Positions 25,676 to 33,582 of a stretch of 39,446 bases of DNA are shown piece after piece. The stretch's first letter is position 1. Every line of letters starts with the position of its first letter. Both the position numbers and the translations under genes were made by a program. The notes beneath the pieces are model-generated. The model was not told the DNA's origin, made no database searches, and saw nothing but the letters and a program-made list of their open reading frames with translations. Source of the DNA: Ruminococcus sp. (GTDB lineage Bacteria > Bacillota > Clostridia > Oscillospirales > Ruminococcaceae); the NCBI GenBank assembly GCA_024403995.1, contig JAKSQT010000013.1, positions 1-39,446 on the forward strand, written 5' to 3'.

Positions 25676-28210
25676 TTATTCAGCAGAAGCAGCCTCAGGG
25701 AGTGTGTCTATGAGGTCGAGGAGGTACTTCTGAACAGAAAGGGCATCTGCATTTGTAACGCCGCTGCCGTAGTCATATGCATCAGCATTCTTGTAGCCCT
25801 TTGCAGTGATATGGGACGGGTCAGAACCGTCAAGACCATATTTTGGCTGGTTAGCGATCGACTGCATGATAAGAACAGTATCGCCCATGTTTATTTTGCC
25901 GTCGCAGTTTGCATCACCGAATACAATGTCAGGATCGGTTCCGATCGTAGTAGATGTGGTTGCAGCAGTTGTTGATGTAGTAGTTGATGATGTTGTTGTG
26001 CCTGTAGTAGTGGTTGTTGTTGTATCCTCAGGAGTTGTTTTCTTAGTTGCTTCTGTAAGTGAAAGGAGGCAGGTAAGAGGTGAGTTCCAGTAAATAGTGA
26101 TCTCGTTTGTTGAATAGCTCTCTGAGTTATCAACATAGCACTTTGCACTTGGAGAATACTTACAATAAGCCTTTGCAGCACTGTCTTCAAGGTTCTGGTT
26201 AACACCGCCTGCGAGCATACCCTTCATAGCCTTGCCGACAGCCATTGATGGTCTGTGGTGTGGATTCTTAGGTGAATCTGTACCGTAGCCGGAAACGAAG
26301 CATTTAGCAAGCGGATTTACGCCAAGGAGGTAGTTGAGCTGTGATTCAGCACAGTTGAGGTACTTGCTGTCGCCTGTGAGGTTATATGCTGTACCGAGAA
26401 TCATACCTGCATTGGCAATTGTCATATTGCTGCCCCAGTTAAATTCAGAAAGAGTAACGTCATATGCGTTTTTAGCAGTACTTGCAACATGGTCATCAGC
26501 CTGTGAGATAACAGCTTCCTTTGCGTTCATGTAAATTGTTGATTCCTTATCTATACCGTCCATTGTAAGGATAGCGATATTGCCATAGTCGCCGACAGTA
26601 GTCCAGTCGAGACCCTGTGAAGTCTTCATGCCTTCAAGAGCCTTGGAGTATTTTTCGTCGCCTGTAGCACGGAACATCTGAGCAGCAGCCCAGTAACGTT
26701 CGTCCTTGTCGCTGAGGTCACCGTAGTCACCGGTAACGATGTCGGCAGGGTTTTTGAAGTTGAATTCAGGATGTGCTTCAAGGTATGCCCATGACTTTTC
26801 AGCAGCAGCAAGGCATTTTGCAGCGAAATCCTTGTCAAATTCCTTGAAGTATTCTGAAGCCATAGCCATTGCAGCACAGAAGTCAGCAGTAGCAGTTGAA
26901 GAAACAGGAGTTACGATAAGTTCACCGACTTCAGCAGTAGGCATAACATAGCCCGGGAAAGTAGCGCATGAAACCTTGTGGTGAACGCCGCCGTCAGAGT
27001 CCTGCATTTTGAGCATCCATTCAAGTTCAAAGCGTGCTTCGTCGAGAATATCAGGAGTTTTGTTGCCGCTTTCAGGGATACCTGTAGCATCACCGAAAAG
27101 CTGTGGGTTAGTATCATAAGCATAGAAAAGGTCAGCGATGGTTTTAGCGCCCGGAACAACATAGCGTCCGTAGTCGCCGGCATCATGCCAGCCGCCTGAA
27201 ACATCGATCTTATCGCTTGTACCATAGAGAGTAGCCATATCTGTATGGCAGGCTTTATGACCGAATTCGCTGTCGTTGACTTCCACGCCGCAGCGCTGTA
27301 AATAAAGCATCTTTACAGTGTCGTCAAGAAGACTTGAATAAACGCTGTCAGAGATCTCAAATGGATATGAGTTATCGAGAGTACCGCACTTTATGCAGTA
27401 TTTACCCGGCTTGTTGAAGTCGGAGAAATCAGCGATACGATTTGTTTCTTCAGCAGTCTTGTTTTCAACGGGAGCGCTGAGTTTGCCCTTATATACAGAT
27501 TCCTTTGTTTCAGCATTGATTATCTCAAATTCATCAGCAGCGCCTTCGCCACGGATAACTGCTTTTTTCTCGGCATTTGTTCTGTAACCAACCTGATTTA
27601 CGTTGATAGGAGCTTCATACTCCTTCATTTCGTCATAGTTTACGTTGCTGTCATCAACAAGTTCAAGAGAAACGTTATCGATGTAAACAGTATGCTCAGG
27701 CATTTCGCCTTCGTGCTTTGTCTGGATACCGAGGTTGAAGCAGAGCTTAGCCATGATATCGCTTTCTTCCTTCATTGTGAAGGTGTATTCAATTGTCTGA
27801 GGCTCAGAGATGAGTTCGAGGCCTTTCCATGTATATGACTGGTATGTACCGCCGTTCTGCTGAATCATAGCTTCGATATAGCGGTCTTCTGTTGAATAGA
27901 TGTCATACTTGAATTTGTAAACACCGTTTTTGTAAAGCGGAATGATGTCATAGTAAGCCTGTACAGCATAGTTTACCTTGCCGACATCAGAGATGTGGAT
28001 AGCAAGCTTGCCGTCTTCAGCAGCAAGAGTAGCTTTGCCGCCGCTTTCCTTGTACATACCCCAGTCAGCTATACCTTTTTCAAAATCGGAATTGCTGATG
28101 AGATTGCCGGCAGCAGAAGCAGTCATAACAGAAGTCACAGGCATAGCAGAAGCCATTACCGTGCAGGCTGCAAAAGCTGCTGAAATACGTTTGAATGTGC
28201 GTTTTTTCAT
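25676..28210 (-). CDS. Cellulosomal GH9 endoglucanase with CBM4-like module and dockerin
   Basis: The 844-residue secreted enzyme has a signal peptide (cleavage near ASA-AG at about residue 34). A CBM4/9-like beta-sandwich at 36-187 and a cellulase N-terminal Ig-like domain at about 200-288 (PINVNQVGYR) come next. The GH9 catalytic domain runs from about 293 to 720. Its catalytic aspartates are in WHDAGDYGRYV (D343, D346), HHRPSMA lines the active site, and the acid Glu is in NEITIYWNSP. A Thr-rich linker leads to a dockerin at 762-840 with GDANCDGKINMGDTVLIMQ and a second repeat, NADAYDYGSGVTNADALSVQ. It would bind a scaffoldin cohesin and cut cellulose or related beta-glucans. The second dockerin loop is longer than usual. 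An AraC regulator gene lies just upstream. Confidence 0.95.
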   Translation of the reverse strand: MKKRTFKRISAAFAACTVMASAMPVTSVMTASAAGNLISNSDFEKGIADWGMYKESGGKATLAAEDGKLAIHISDVGKVNYAVQAYYDIIPLYKNGVYKFKYDIYSTEDRYIEAMIQQNGGTYQSYTWKGLELISEPQTIEYTFTMKEESDIMAKLCFNLGIQTKHEGEMPEHTVYIDNVSLELVDDSNVNYDEMKEYEAPINVNQVGYRTNAEKKAVIRGEGAADEFEIINAETKESVYKGKLSAPVENKTAEETNRIADFSDFNKPGKYCIKCGTLDNSYPFEISDSVYSSLLDDTVKMLYLQRCGVEVNDSEFGHKACHTDMATLYGTSDKIDVSGGWHDAGDYGRYVVPGAKTIADLFYAYDTNPQLFGDATGIPESGNKTPDILDEARFELEWMLKMQDSDGGVHHKVSCATFPGYVMPTAEVGELIVTPVSSTATADFCAAMAMASEYFKEFDKDFAAKCLAAAEKSWAYLEAHPEFNFKNPADIVTGDYGDLSDKDERYWAAAQMFRATGDEKYSKALEGMKTSQGLDWTTVGDYGNIAILTMDGIDKESTIYMNAKEAVISQADDHVASTAKNAYDVTLSEFNWGSNMTIANAGMILGTAYNLTGDSKYLNCAESQLNYLLGVNPLAKCFVSGYGTDSPKNPHHRPSMAVGKAMKGMLAGGVNQNLEDSAAKAYCKYSPSAKCYVDNSESYSTNEITIYWNSPLTCLLSLTEATKKTTPEDTTTTTTTGTTTSSTTTSTTAATTSTTIGTDPDIVFGDANCDGKINMGDTVLIMQSIANQPKYGLDGSDPSHITAKGYKNADAYDYGSGVTNADALSVQKYLLDLIDTLPEAASAE

Positions 28211-28280
28211 AAAAATTCCCTCTCAATCAGTGATAAAATCACAATTCTAAGCGGCAGAATTAAAAACCGCTCCAATAATT

Positions 28281-28309
28281 ATTTTATCAGAAATTTAAGT
28301 ATCATACAA
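28281..28309 (-). promoter_or_regulatory. Probable GH9 gene promoter
   Basis: On the minus strand TTGTAT and TAAAAT are 17 bases apart. The leader then holds an AGCGG/CCGCT hairpin and a GTGAT/ATCAC hairpin near 28230-28242, just before the GAGAGGGAA ribosome site. Confidence 0.5.
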
Positions 28310-28325
28310 TAACATATTGTGTCTG

Positions 28326-29117
28326 TTAGGTAACATTTTGGTTTAATTTTCTGTATTCTGACGGAGTTATCTTGTTTTTATATTTAAAACGACGTATAAA
28401 ATGCACATAAGTTTTATATCCGCTCATAAGTGCGATATCTTCAATAGTGAGTGAAGTTGTGGTGAGAAGCATTTCAGAATATGCTATGCGGCTGTTGTTG
28501 AGGTCTTCAACAAAAGTAACGCCGAACTGTTTTTTGTAAGCTTTCTGGAAAGCTGAGCGGCTCATGCTGATCTCATGTGCGGCTATGTCAACAGTACGCT
28601 GTTCATACGGCTTGCTGTATATTTTGCTGCGTATCGTGGATATCATGTCAAACCTGAAATCCGACGGGGCTTCATGTTTATCAAGAAGCTGTTCATGAAG
28701 TTTGATAAAGATAAGCTTCATGAAACATTCAATAGTCTCACGGCTGCACGGATTATTTGCATAGTGTTCGTATGATACTGATTTAATGCAGTAGCTGAGA
28801 AAGCGTATATCGAGTGTTATAGGAGTTTCAAACGGAATATGATATCCGAGAAATTCATATTTTTCCTCATCGGAGTCAAAGTCAAAATGAATCCAGTCAT
28901 TTTCAAAGAAACATCCTTTGACACATCTGTAAAACTGAGGTTTGCCTTTGGGATAAAGAAAAGCAGTACCTTCAGAAGCAATAATATCTTTGCCGTCAAT
29001 CGTGAACACGGCTTGAGTTTTCAGGAGGAGAAGGAGATAGTCACCGCTTCCTTCGGGACGGTCGATAAAAAAATCAGCATCATGTCTGTGGTCATATCCG
29101 ACATTAATAATTTTCAT
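28326..29117 (-). CDS. AraC-family transcriptional regulator
   Basis: The 263-residue protein has an N-terminal cupin-like sensor domain (about residues 5-130) and a C-terminal pair of helix-turn-helix motifs (about 165-260). These include MSRSAFQKAYKKQFGVTFVEDLNNSRI and IEDIALMSGYKTYVHFIRRFKYKNKITPSEYR, the AraC signature with the usual PSEYR end. Members with this layout often sense sugars or oligosaccharides. It lies 115 bases upstream of the GH9 gene on the same strand, so control of the cellulase is a reasonable inference. GGAGATGA precedes the ATG, and a separate promoter lies at 29175-29203. Confidence 0.9.
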   Translation of the reverse strand: MKIINVGYDHRHDADFFIDRPEGSGDYLLLLLKTQAVFTIDGKDIIASEGTAFLYPKGKPQFYRCVKGCFFENDWIHFDFDSDEEKYEFLGYHIPFETPITLDIRFLSYCIKSVSYEHYANNPCSRETIECFMKLIFIKLHEQLLDKHEAPSDFRFDMISTIRSKIYSKPYEQRTVDIAAHEISMSRSAFQKAYKKQFGVTFVEDLNNSRIAYSEMLLTTTSLTIEDIALMSGYKTYVHFIRRFKYKNKITPSEYRKLNQNVT

Positions 29118-29174
29118 TATAAATCATCTCCTTTATAGCTGCATCACATGGCATTATCCGGATGCCACACTTAT

Positions 29175-29203
29175 ATTATACCATAATTGAACACTGAATT
29201 CAA
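29175..29203 (-). promoter_or_regulatory. Promoter of the AraC gene
   Basis: On the minus strand TTGAAT and TATAAT are 17 bases apart, about 58 bases before the ATG. It is back to back with the tRNA promoter. Confidence 0.75.
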
Positions 29204-29251
29204 GAAAAATATCAAATTTATAGTTAAAAGGTAAAAATATATATTTTGCTA

Positions 29252-29280
29252 TTGACAAAATTGGTTTTGCGTTGTATAAT
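29252..29280 (+). promoter_or_regulatory. Strong promoter of the tRNA pair
   Basis: TTGACA at 29252-29257 and TATAAT at 29275-29280 are 17 bases apart and 14 bases before the first tRNA. Confidence 0.9.
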
Positions 29281-29293
29281 ATTAAAGTACTTT

Positions 29294-29378
29294 GCGAGTG
29301 TGCTGGAATTGGCAGACAGGCACGTTTGAGGGGCGTGTGTTGCATGACGTATGGGTTCAAGTCCCATTACTCGCACCA
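29294..29378 (+). tRNA. tRNA-Leu (anticodon GAG)
   Basis: The acceptor GCGAGTG pairs with TACTCGC. The anticodon stem CACGT/GCGTG encloses the loop TTGAGGG with anticodon GAG, a long variable arm follows, and the T arm is ATGGG-TTCAAGT-CCCAT. The encoded 3' end is ACCA. Confidence 0.95.
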
Positions 29379-29384
29379 TAGTAT

Positions 29385-29473
29385 GGACAGATGGCTGAGC
29401 TGGTCTAAGGCGCACGACTGGAACTCGTGTATACGTTAATAGCGTATCGAGGGTTCGAATCCCTCTCTGTCCG
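29385..29473 (+). tRNA. tRNA-Ser (anticodon GGA)
   Basis: The acceptor GGACAGA pairs with TCTGTCC. The anticodon stem CACGA/TCGTG has the loop CTGGAAC with GGA, the variable arm is long as in class II tRNAs, and the T arm is GAGGG-TTCGAAT-CCCTC. The discriminator base is G. CCA is not encoded, unlike in the neighbouring tRNA-Leu. Confidence 0.95.
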
Positions 29474-29484
29474 TTGCTGATAAA

Positions 29485-29516
29485 AGCCTGCATTCAATAT
29501 TGGATGCAGGCTTTTT
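29485..29516 (+). terminator. Terminator of the tRNA pair
   Basis: AGCCTGCAT pairs with ATGCAGGCT around a ten-base loop, followed by T5. Confidence 0.9.
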
Positions 29517-29606
29517 CGTTATATGTTCACATTCAGAAATTATTTATTGACAAAACTTTAGTAATATGATATACTTTTATAAGCAGAATTGATTTTTGAT
29601 TATGCT

Positions 29607-29772
29607 TATAGGGCACCTCTAATAACCCGTTTTGAGTAAGAAAAAACAGATAGGTGCAGTAGATGCAAGGAAAGCCCTTGAAGGCGTGCTTTCGCACTAC
29701 GAAAGGGGGGGACGCAGCATATGCTGTACATAGCTGCTTTTTCTCAGAAGGGGTTTTTAGAGGTGCCCTATA
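29607..29772. repeat. Family C MITE-like element with 30-bp terminal inverted repeats
   Basis: The ends at 29607-29636 and 29743-29772 are inverted repeats with only three mismatches, beginning TATAGGGCACCTCTAA. The 106-base interior has no credible gene. Short length, long inverted ends and flanking TATA are features of a non-autonomous transposable element. It lies downstream of the tRNA terminator. Confidence 0.8.
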
Positions 29773-29784
29773 GTTATTTGTTTT

Positions 29785-29870
29785 TAGGCAATACCACATA
29801 AAGAACGTGCGGAACACAGAAGTTCTCTTGAGCTATAGTTTTTTGACGTGCTTTGTGCGGTGTTGTTTTA
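29785..29870. repeat. Family B MITE-like element, short diverged copy
   Basis: The right end CTTTGTGCGGTGTTG and the preceding GACGTG match the full copy at 37185-37364. The left end, GGCAATACCACATAAAG, is a diverged version of GGCAACACCGCACAAAG. Only 86 bases long, it follows the family C element by 12 bases and ends 25 bases before the export-adaptor gene. Confidence 0.65.
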
Positions 29871-29894
29871 AGTATTAAAAGGAGTATGTGAAAA

Positions 29895-31295
29895 ATGGGT
29901 ACAGGAAAAAAGAAAGCCGTTACAGGCGGAATTATCGCAGGAGTGGCTTTAATAGTTTTGGGCACAGCAGGATATTTTATCTTTTCACAGGATGATTCTT
30001 CCGGAGCTGTTCCTGAATTTACTGTTTCAGCAGTCAGACTTGAAAAACAGGATCTTGAAAACAGCATTAATATTTCAGGAGTGATCAAGGGTGAAGAACA
30101 TCCTATTGAAAACTTGCAGAGAACAAAATGTATAAAGGTAAATGTTTCGGAAGGAGATTTTGTCAATAAAGGAGATGTTCTTTTTGAATTTGACAGAACT
30201 ACTATCCAGAACGAATACAATAAGCTTGTGAAAGAGTATAATAATGAAAGAGGCAAGCTTGAAAGCCAGCATCAGATAAACCAGCGCAATCTTGTAAAAG
30301 CCGAGGAAAGTCATAATGCTGAATATGCTGAGGCACAAAAGAAGGTAGACGATGCAGAGAATGCAAGAAATGCCGCATACAGCAAATATAATGAGCTTGT
30401 TGATCGCTTTAATTCCCTCAGTGCAAAAATCGTAGAGCTTTCAGAGCTTGGCGAAGAATATGCTGCTGAATATGCTGCTGTTGTTGAAGAATATGATGCA
30501 CTTGACAGTCAGATAGAAGAATTAAAGTCCGGACTTGATGCATATGAAAATGCAGTTACTGCGGCATATGCTGAATTAAAAAGTATAAGAAACAATGATA
30601 CGGTCCAGCAGGCAAAGGATGCACTTGATTCTGAAAAGTACTATTCATTCTCGGTTGAACAAAAGGATCTTGATATTTTGACTGAACAGATGGAAAACTG
30701 CGTTATAAAGGCAGAATGTTCAGGCATTATAACCGGTCTTGGAGTTTCAGAAGATGCAGTTCCTTCAGGTCAGCTTCTTGCTACAATAGTTGATAATTCA
30801 GACTATTTTGTAACTGCTGAACTTCCCGAAACTAAGGTCTACAAGCTCGAGGAAGGCATGAATGCTGTCCTTAAAACTGTTGCCACTGAGGAAATGGAGA
30901 TTCCCGGCGTTATAAAGAGCGTTTCAAAGCTTGCGACCCAGACAGGCGAAGGCAACAGCTATTCGGTAAAAATAGATATTACTGATGATAAAATTATGGA
31001 TAATGTATTTATCGGCATGACTTCATCGGTAAAAGTTATCCTTAACGTTACCAATGACGTATATGCTGTTCCGTATGATTCAATAATGACCGACAAGGAC
31101 GGAAATAAATTTGTTTATACTGCGGAACCTTTCAGGGATATTTACAAGGTCGGCACAATTGAAGTGGAAACAGGCGAGGAAAACGGCTATTACACTGAAA
31201 TTTCCGGTACTAAAGTCGTAAAGGATGTAATCGTTATCACCAATCCTGCAAAGCTTGAAGAAGGTACAAAAATTGATGTAACTTTTGAAGAATGA
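29895..31295 (+). CDS. MacA/HlyD-like adaptor subunit of an ABC exporter
   Basis: The 466-residue protein has an N-terminal membrane anchor (TGGIIAGVALIVLGTAGYFIFS) and a first half-lipoyl segment (IKVNVSEGDFVNKGDVLFEFD). A long coiled coil follows at about 110-240, rich in Lys, Glu and Ala. The second lipoyl half (CVIKAECSGIITGLGVSEDAVPSGQ) and beta-barrel and membrane-proximal domains complete it. In Gram-positive bacteria such adaptors join a MacB-like permease and ATPase to move peptides or drugs out of the cell. It is the first gene of a three-gene operon, with AGGAG before its ATG and the ATPase gene following after 15 bases. Confidence 0.88.
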   Translation: MGTGKKKAVTGGIIAGVALIVLGTAGYFIFSQDDSSGAVPEFTVSAVRLEKQDLENSINISGVIKGEEHPIENLQRTKCIKVNVSEGDFVNKGDVLFEFDRTTIQNEYNKLVKEYNNERGKLESQHQINQRNLVKAEESHNAEYAEAQKKVDDAENARNAAYSKYNELVDRFNSLSAKIVELSELGEEYAAEYAAVVEEYDALDSQIEELKSGLDAYENAVTAAYAELKSIRNNDTVQQAKDALDSEKYYSFSVEQKDLDILTEQMENCVIKAECSGIITGLGVSEDAVPSGQLLATIVDNSDYFVTAELPETKVYKLEEGMNAVLKTVATEEMEIPGVIKSVSKLATQTGEGNSYSVKIDITDDKIMDNVFIGMTSSVKVILNVTNDVYAVPYDSIMTDKDGNKFVYTAEPFRDIYKVGTIEVETGEENGYYTEISGTKVVKDVIVITNPAKLEEGTKIDVTFEE

Positions 31296-31310
31296 TAACA
31301 GGTGCAGACT

Positions 31311-32009
31311 ATGAATGATTCTATTATTTCACTCAAGAATATAGACAAAAAATTCAATATCGGTCAGGACAATGAATTGCAGATTCTATTTGATATTTCA
31401 CTTGAAATACCAAAGGGACAGTTTGTTTCGATAGTTGGTTCATCCGGTGCGGGAAAAAGTACTCTTATGAATATTCTCGGACTTCTTGATAAACCGACAA
31501 GCGGTTCATATACACTGAACAGATTTTGCACAAGCGAGCTTAATGATAAACAGCTAAGTAAAATTAGAAATGCCGAGATCGGCTTTGTGTTCCAGACATT
31601 CAATCTGATACCACGTCTGAATGCCATAAAAAATGTCGAACTGCCTATGCTTTATAAAGGAGTGGCACAGAAGGAACGTACTGAAAATGCCAGAAAGCTT
31701 ATGGAAATGGTCGGAATGAGTGACAGATGCGAACATTTCCCTAATCAGCTTTCAGGTGGTCAGAAGCAGCGTGTTTCCATAGCACGGGCTATGGCGAATG
31801 AACCTTCTATAATTCTTGCCGATGAGCCTACAGGCGCTCTTGATACTGTCACAGGCAGAAAGATAATGGATATTTTCCATCGCCTGAATAAAGAACAGGG
31901 AAAAACTATTGTTCTTATCACTCACAGCCCTGAGCTTGCAAGTGAGACGGACAGGATAGTCACTATCAGCGACGGAAAAATTATTTCGGATTCGGAGGGG
32001 ACACAATGA
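31311..32009 (+). CDS. MacB-type ABC transporter ATP-binding protein
   Basis: The 232-residue ATPase has Walker [11 protein letters not shown]-loop [10 protein letters not shown], signature LSGGQKQR, Walker [13 protein letters not shown] and the switch histidine in LITHS. It belongs to the LolD/MacB/SalX type that serves FtsX-like permeases. The ATG six bases after AGGTG is preferred to an upstream GTG that lies within the ribosome site. The stop overlaps the permease start by four bases (ATGA), so the two are coupled. The substrate is unknown. Confidence 0.94.
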   Translation: MNDSIISLKNIDKKFNIGQDNELQILFDISLEIPKGQFVSIVGSSGAGKSTLMNILGLLDKPTSGSYTLNRFCTSELNDKQLSKIRNAEIGFVFQTFNLIPRLNAIKNVELPMLYKGVAQKERTENARKLMEMVGMSDRCEHFPNQLSGGQKQRVSIARAMANEPSIILADEPTGALDTVTGRKIMDIFHRLNKEQGKTIVLITHSPELASETDRIVTISDGKIISDSEGTQ

Positions 32010-33286
32010 ATTTGATTGAATGCGTAAAAATGGCTGTATCTTCGATAAAAGCTAACAAAATGCGTTCACTTCTTACAATGCTCGGAATAATTATCGGTAT
32101 TTCAGCAGTAATTATTATCACAACCATCGGCGGTTCTGTCAAAGCTACCATGAACAATGCCTTCAACAGCTTTGGAATGAATTATTTTTACGGCTGGTTT
32201 ACCCCCAAAGAGTATACTGAGGATGTATATGATAAACTTGAGGCTGATGATCTGCCGACTTTGCAGATGTATTATGATCTCGTTGAAAAGTATCCTGATC
32301 AGTTTGAAATTTCAGAAAATGAATTTTACTGCGACGGCAAGGTGCTTAATCAGAAAAATGATTATCAGAATATTAGTCTGCGTTGTACCACCAGCGGGTA
32401 TTTCAGTATGACAAACAAAAAATTAGCAGAGGGACGTTTTCTTACATTACGTGATGATCTCGAGAAAAAATCAGTTGCTGTTGTTTCACAAAGCTTTGCC
32501 CATAAATACTGCGGCAATTCTTCAATTATCAATAAACCGATAACAATTGCCCTTCAAACAGGAGAAGAAGCAATCTTTTATGTTGTCGGCGTTTATGAGG
32601 ACAATACAACTGATGTTGAGCGTTCTTCATCCGAGAAGACTAATATATATGTTCCTTTTCAATATTTAGTCGATCCTAAGAATTGCAGTTCAAATTATGT
32701 TACTGTTGTCTGGAATCAGGATATGGGAATTAAATCTGCAAAGGAAAACTTTACAAGATTTTTTGAAAATATTTATCACAGCAATGAATACTGGCACGTT
32801 GAAGTTGATGAATATGATCAGGAAATGCTCGGTACGATAAATATTGCTCTTAACATACTTACGATAGCATTTTCAGTCATTGCCGCAATTTCGCTGCTTG
32901 TCGGCGGTATAGGCGTTATGAATATCATGCTTGTAAGCATTGTTGAACGAACAAGTGAGATCGGTGTACGAAAAGCTCTTGGTGCACAGAATTCATCGAT
33001 ACGTATACAGTTTGTCATGGAAGCTATCATGATATGCATTATCGGAAGCATTATCGGAATACTTATCGGTCTCGGTTTCAGCTATCTGCTTGGATTTGTT
33101 GGTTCATATGTTGTTACGACGGTTGTTCCTGAATATGCCGATGTTGTGGATGTAACAGTCAAGCCGTCAGTTATCGCAATCATTATTTCTGTATTATCAT
33201 CAATATTGATAGGCGTGACATTTGGTTTCTATCCTGCAAACCGTGCCGCAAAGATGAATCCTATCGATGCTTTGAGACACGAATGA
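32006..33286 (+). CDS. MacB/FtsX-like ABC transporter permease
   Basis: The 426-residue protein has the MacB topology. One N-terminal helix follows the MRSLLTMLGIIIGISAVI signature, a MacB_PCD extracytoplasmic domain spans about residues 45-275, and three C-terminal helices follow. The loop VERTSEIGVRKALGAQNSSI is typical, as is the end NRAAKMNPIDALRHE. With the adaptor and ATPase it completes an export or signalling complex. No bacteriocin or two-component genes are adjacent, so the cargo is open. A large family A repeat starts 15 bases after the stop codon. Confidence 0.93.
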   Translation: MNLIECVKMAVSSIKANKMRSLLTMLGIIIGISAVIIITTIGGSVKATMNNAFNSFGMNYFYGWFTPKEYTEDVYDKLEADDLPTLQMYYDLVEKYPDQFEISENEFYCDGKVLNQKNDYQNISLRCTTSGYFSMTNKKLAEGRFLTLRDDLEKKSVAVVSQSFAHKYCGNSSIINKPITIALQTGEEAIFYVVGVYEDNTTDVERSSSEKTNIYVPFQYLVDPKNCSSNYVTVVWNQDMGIKSAKENFTRFFENIYHSNEYWHVEVDEYDQEMLGTINIALNILTIAFSVIAAISLLVGGIGVMNIMLVSIVERTSEIGVRKALGAQNSSIRIQFVMEAIMICIIGSIIGILIGLGFSYLLGFVGSYVVTTVVPEYADVVDVTVKPSVIAIIISVLSSILIGVTFGFYPANRAAKMNPIDALRHE

Positions 33287-33300
33287 TCATATGGATATAA

Positions 33301-33574
33301 AAAACCTCACAGTTTTAACAGCGATACTCATGTAGAAATATTATACTTATTATTGAGGGAAACCCTTTTGAAAAAGGGTTGTCCCTCAAACTCCCTTCCT
33401 AAAACTTTTGGGTGTTTTAGCGTATTTGGTATAGGACATATGTCCTATACCAAATACGCCATAATACTAAAAGTCTTTGGAAAGGGGTTCGGGGAAAAAA
33501 CTTTCCTCAGAAAGGTTTGCCCCGATAAAGAGTAAAAATTTCTATATGAGTACCGACGTTAACTGTGAGGTTTT
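33301..33574. repeat. Family A palindromic repeat, long copy with a perfect 40-bp palindrome
   Basis: Ends of 14 bp, AAAACCTCACAGTT and its complement, are perfect. Inside are two copies of the family A core hairpin in opposite orientation, near 33350-33390 and 33490-33530. Between them lies a loop-free 40-bp palindrome at 33420-33459 centred on GGACATATGTCC. The element fills the space between the convergent permease and zinc-ribbon genes and ends nine bases from the latter's stop codon. Copies 1 and 2 look like internal-deletion forms of this longer version. Confidence 0.8.
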
Positions 33575-33582
33575 GTTTTTTA

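Noticed and set aside
25891-26205. Long frames opposite the GH9 linker and dockerin region
   Set aside because: They are shadows of the Thr-rich coding sequence on the other frames, with no start signals.
29294-29473. A tRNA attachment site for an integrative element
   Set aside because: No integrase gene and no repeated tRNA 3' end were found in the window.
29224-29493. A minus-strand open frame of 89 codons across the tRNA genes
   Set aside because: It is the antisense of tRNA-Leu and tRNA-Ser, a familiar false gene; the tRNA structures explain the sequence.
29533-29817. A minus-strand open frame of 94 codons across the family C and B elements
   Set aside because: It is made of the repeat itself and has no good ribosome site or family resemblance.
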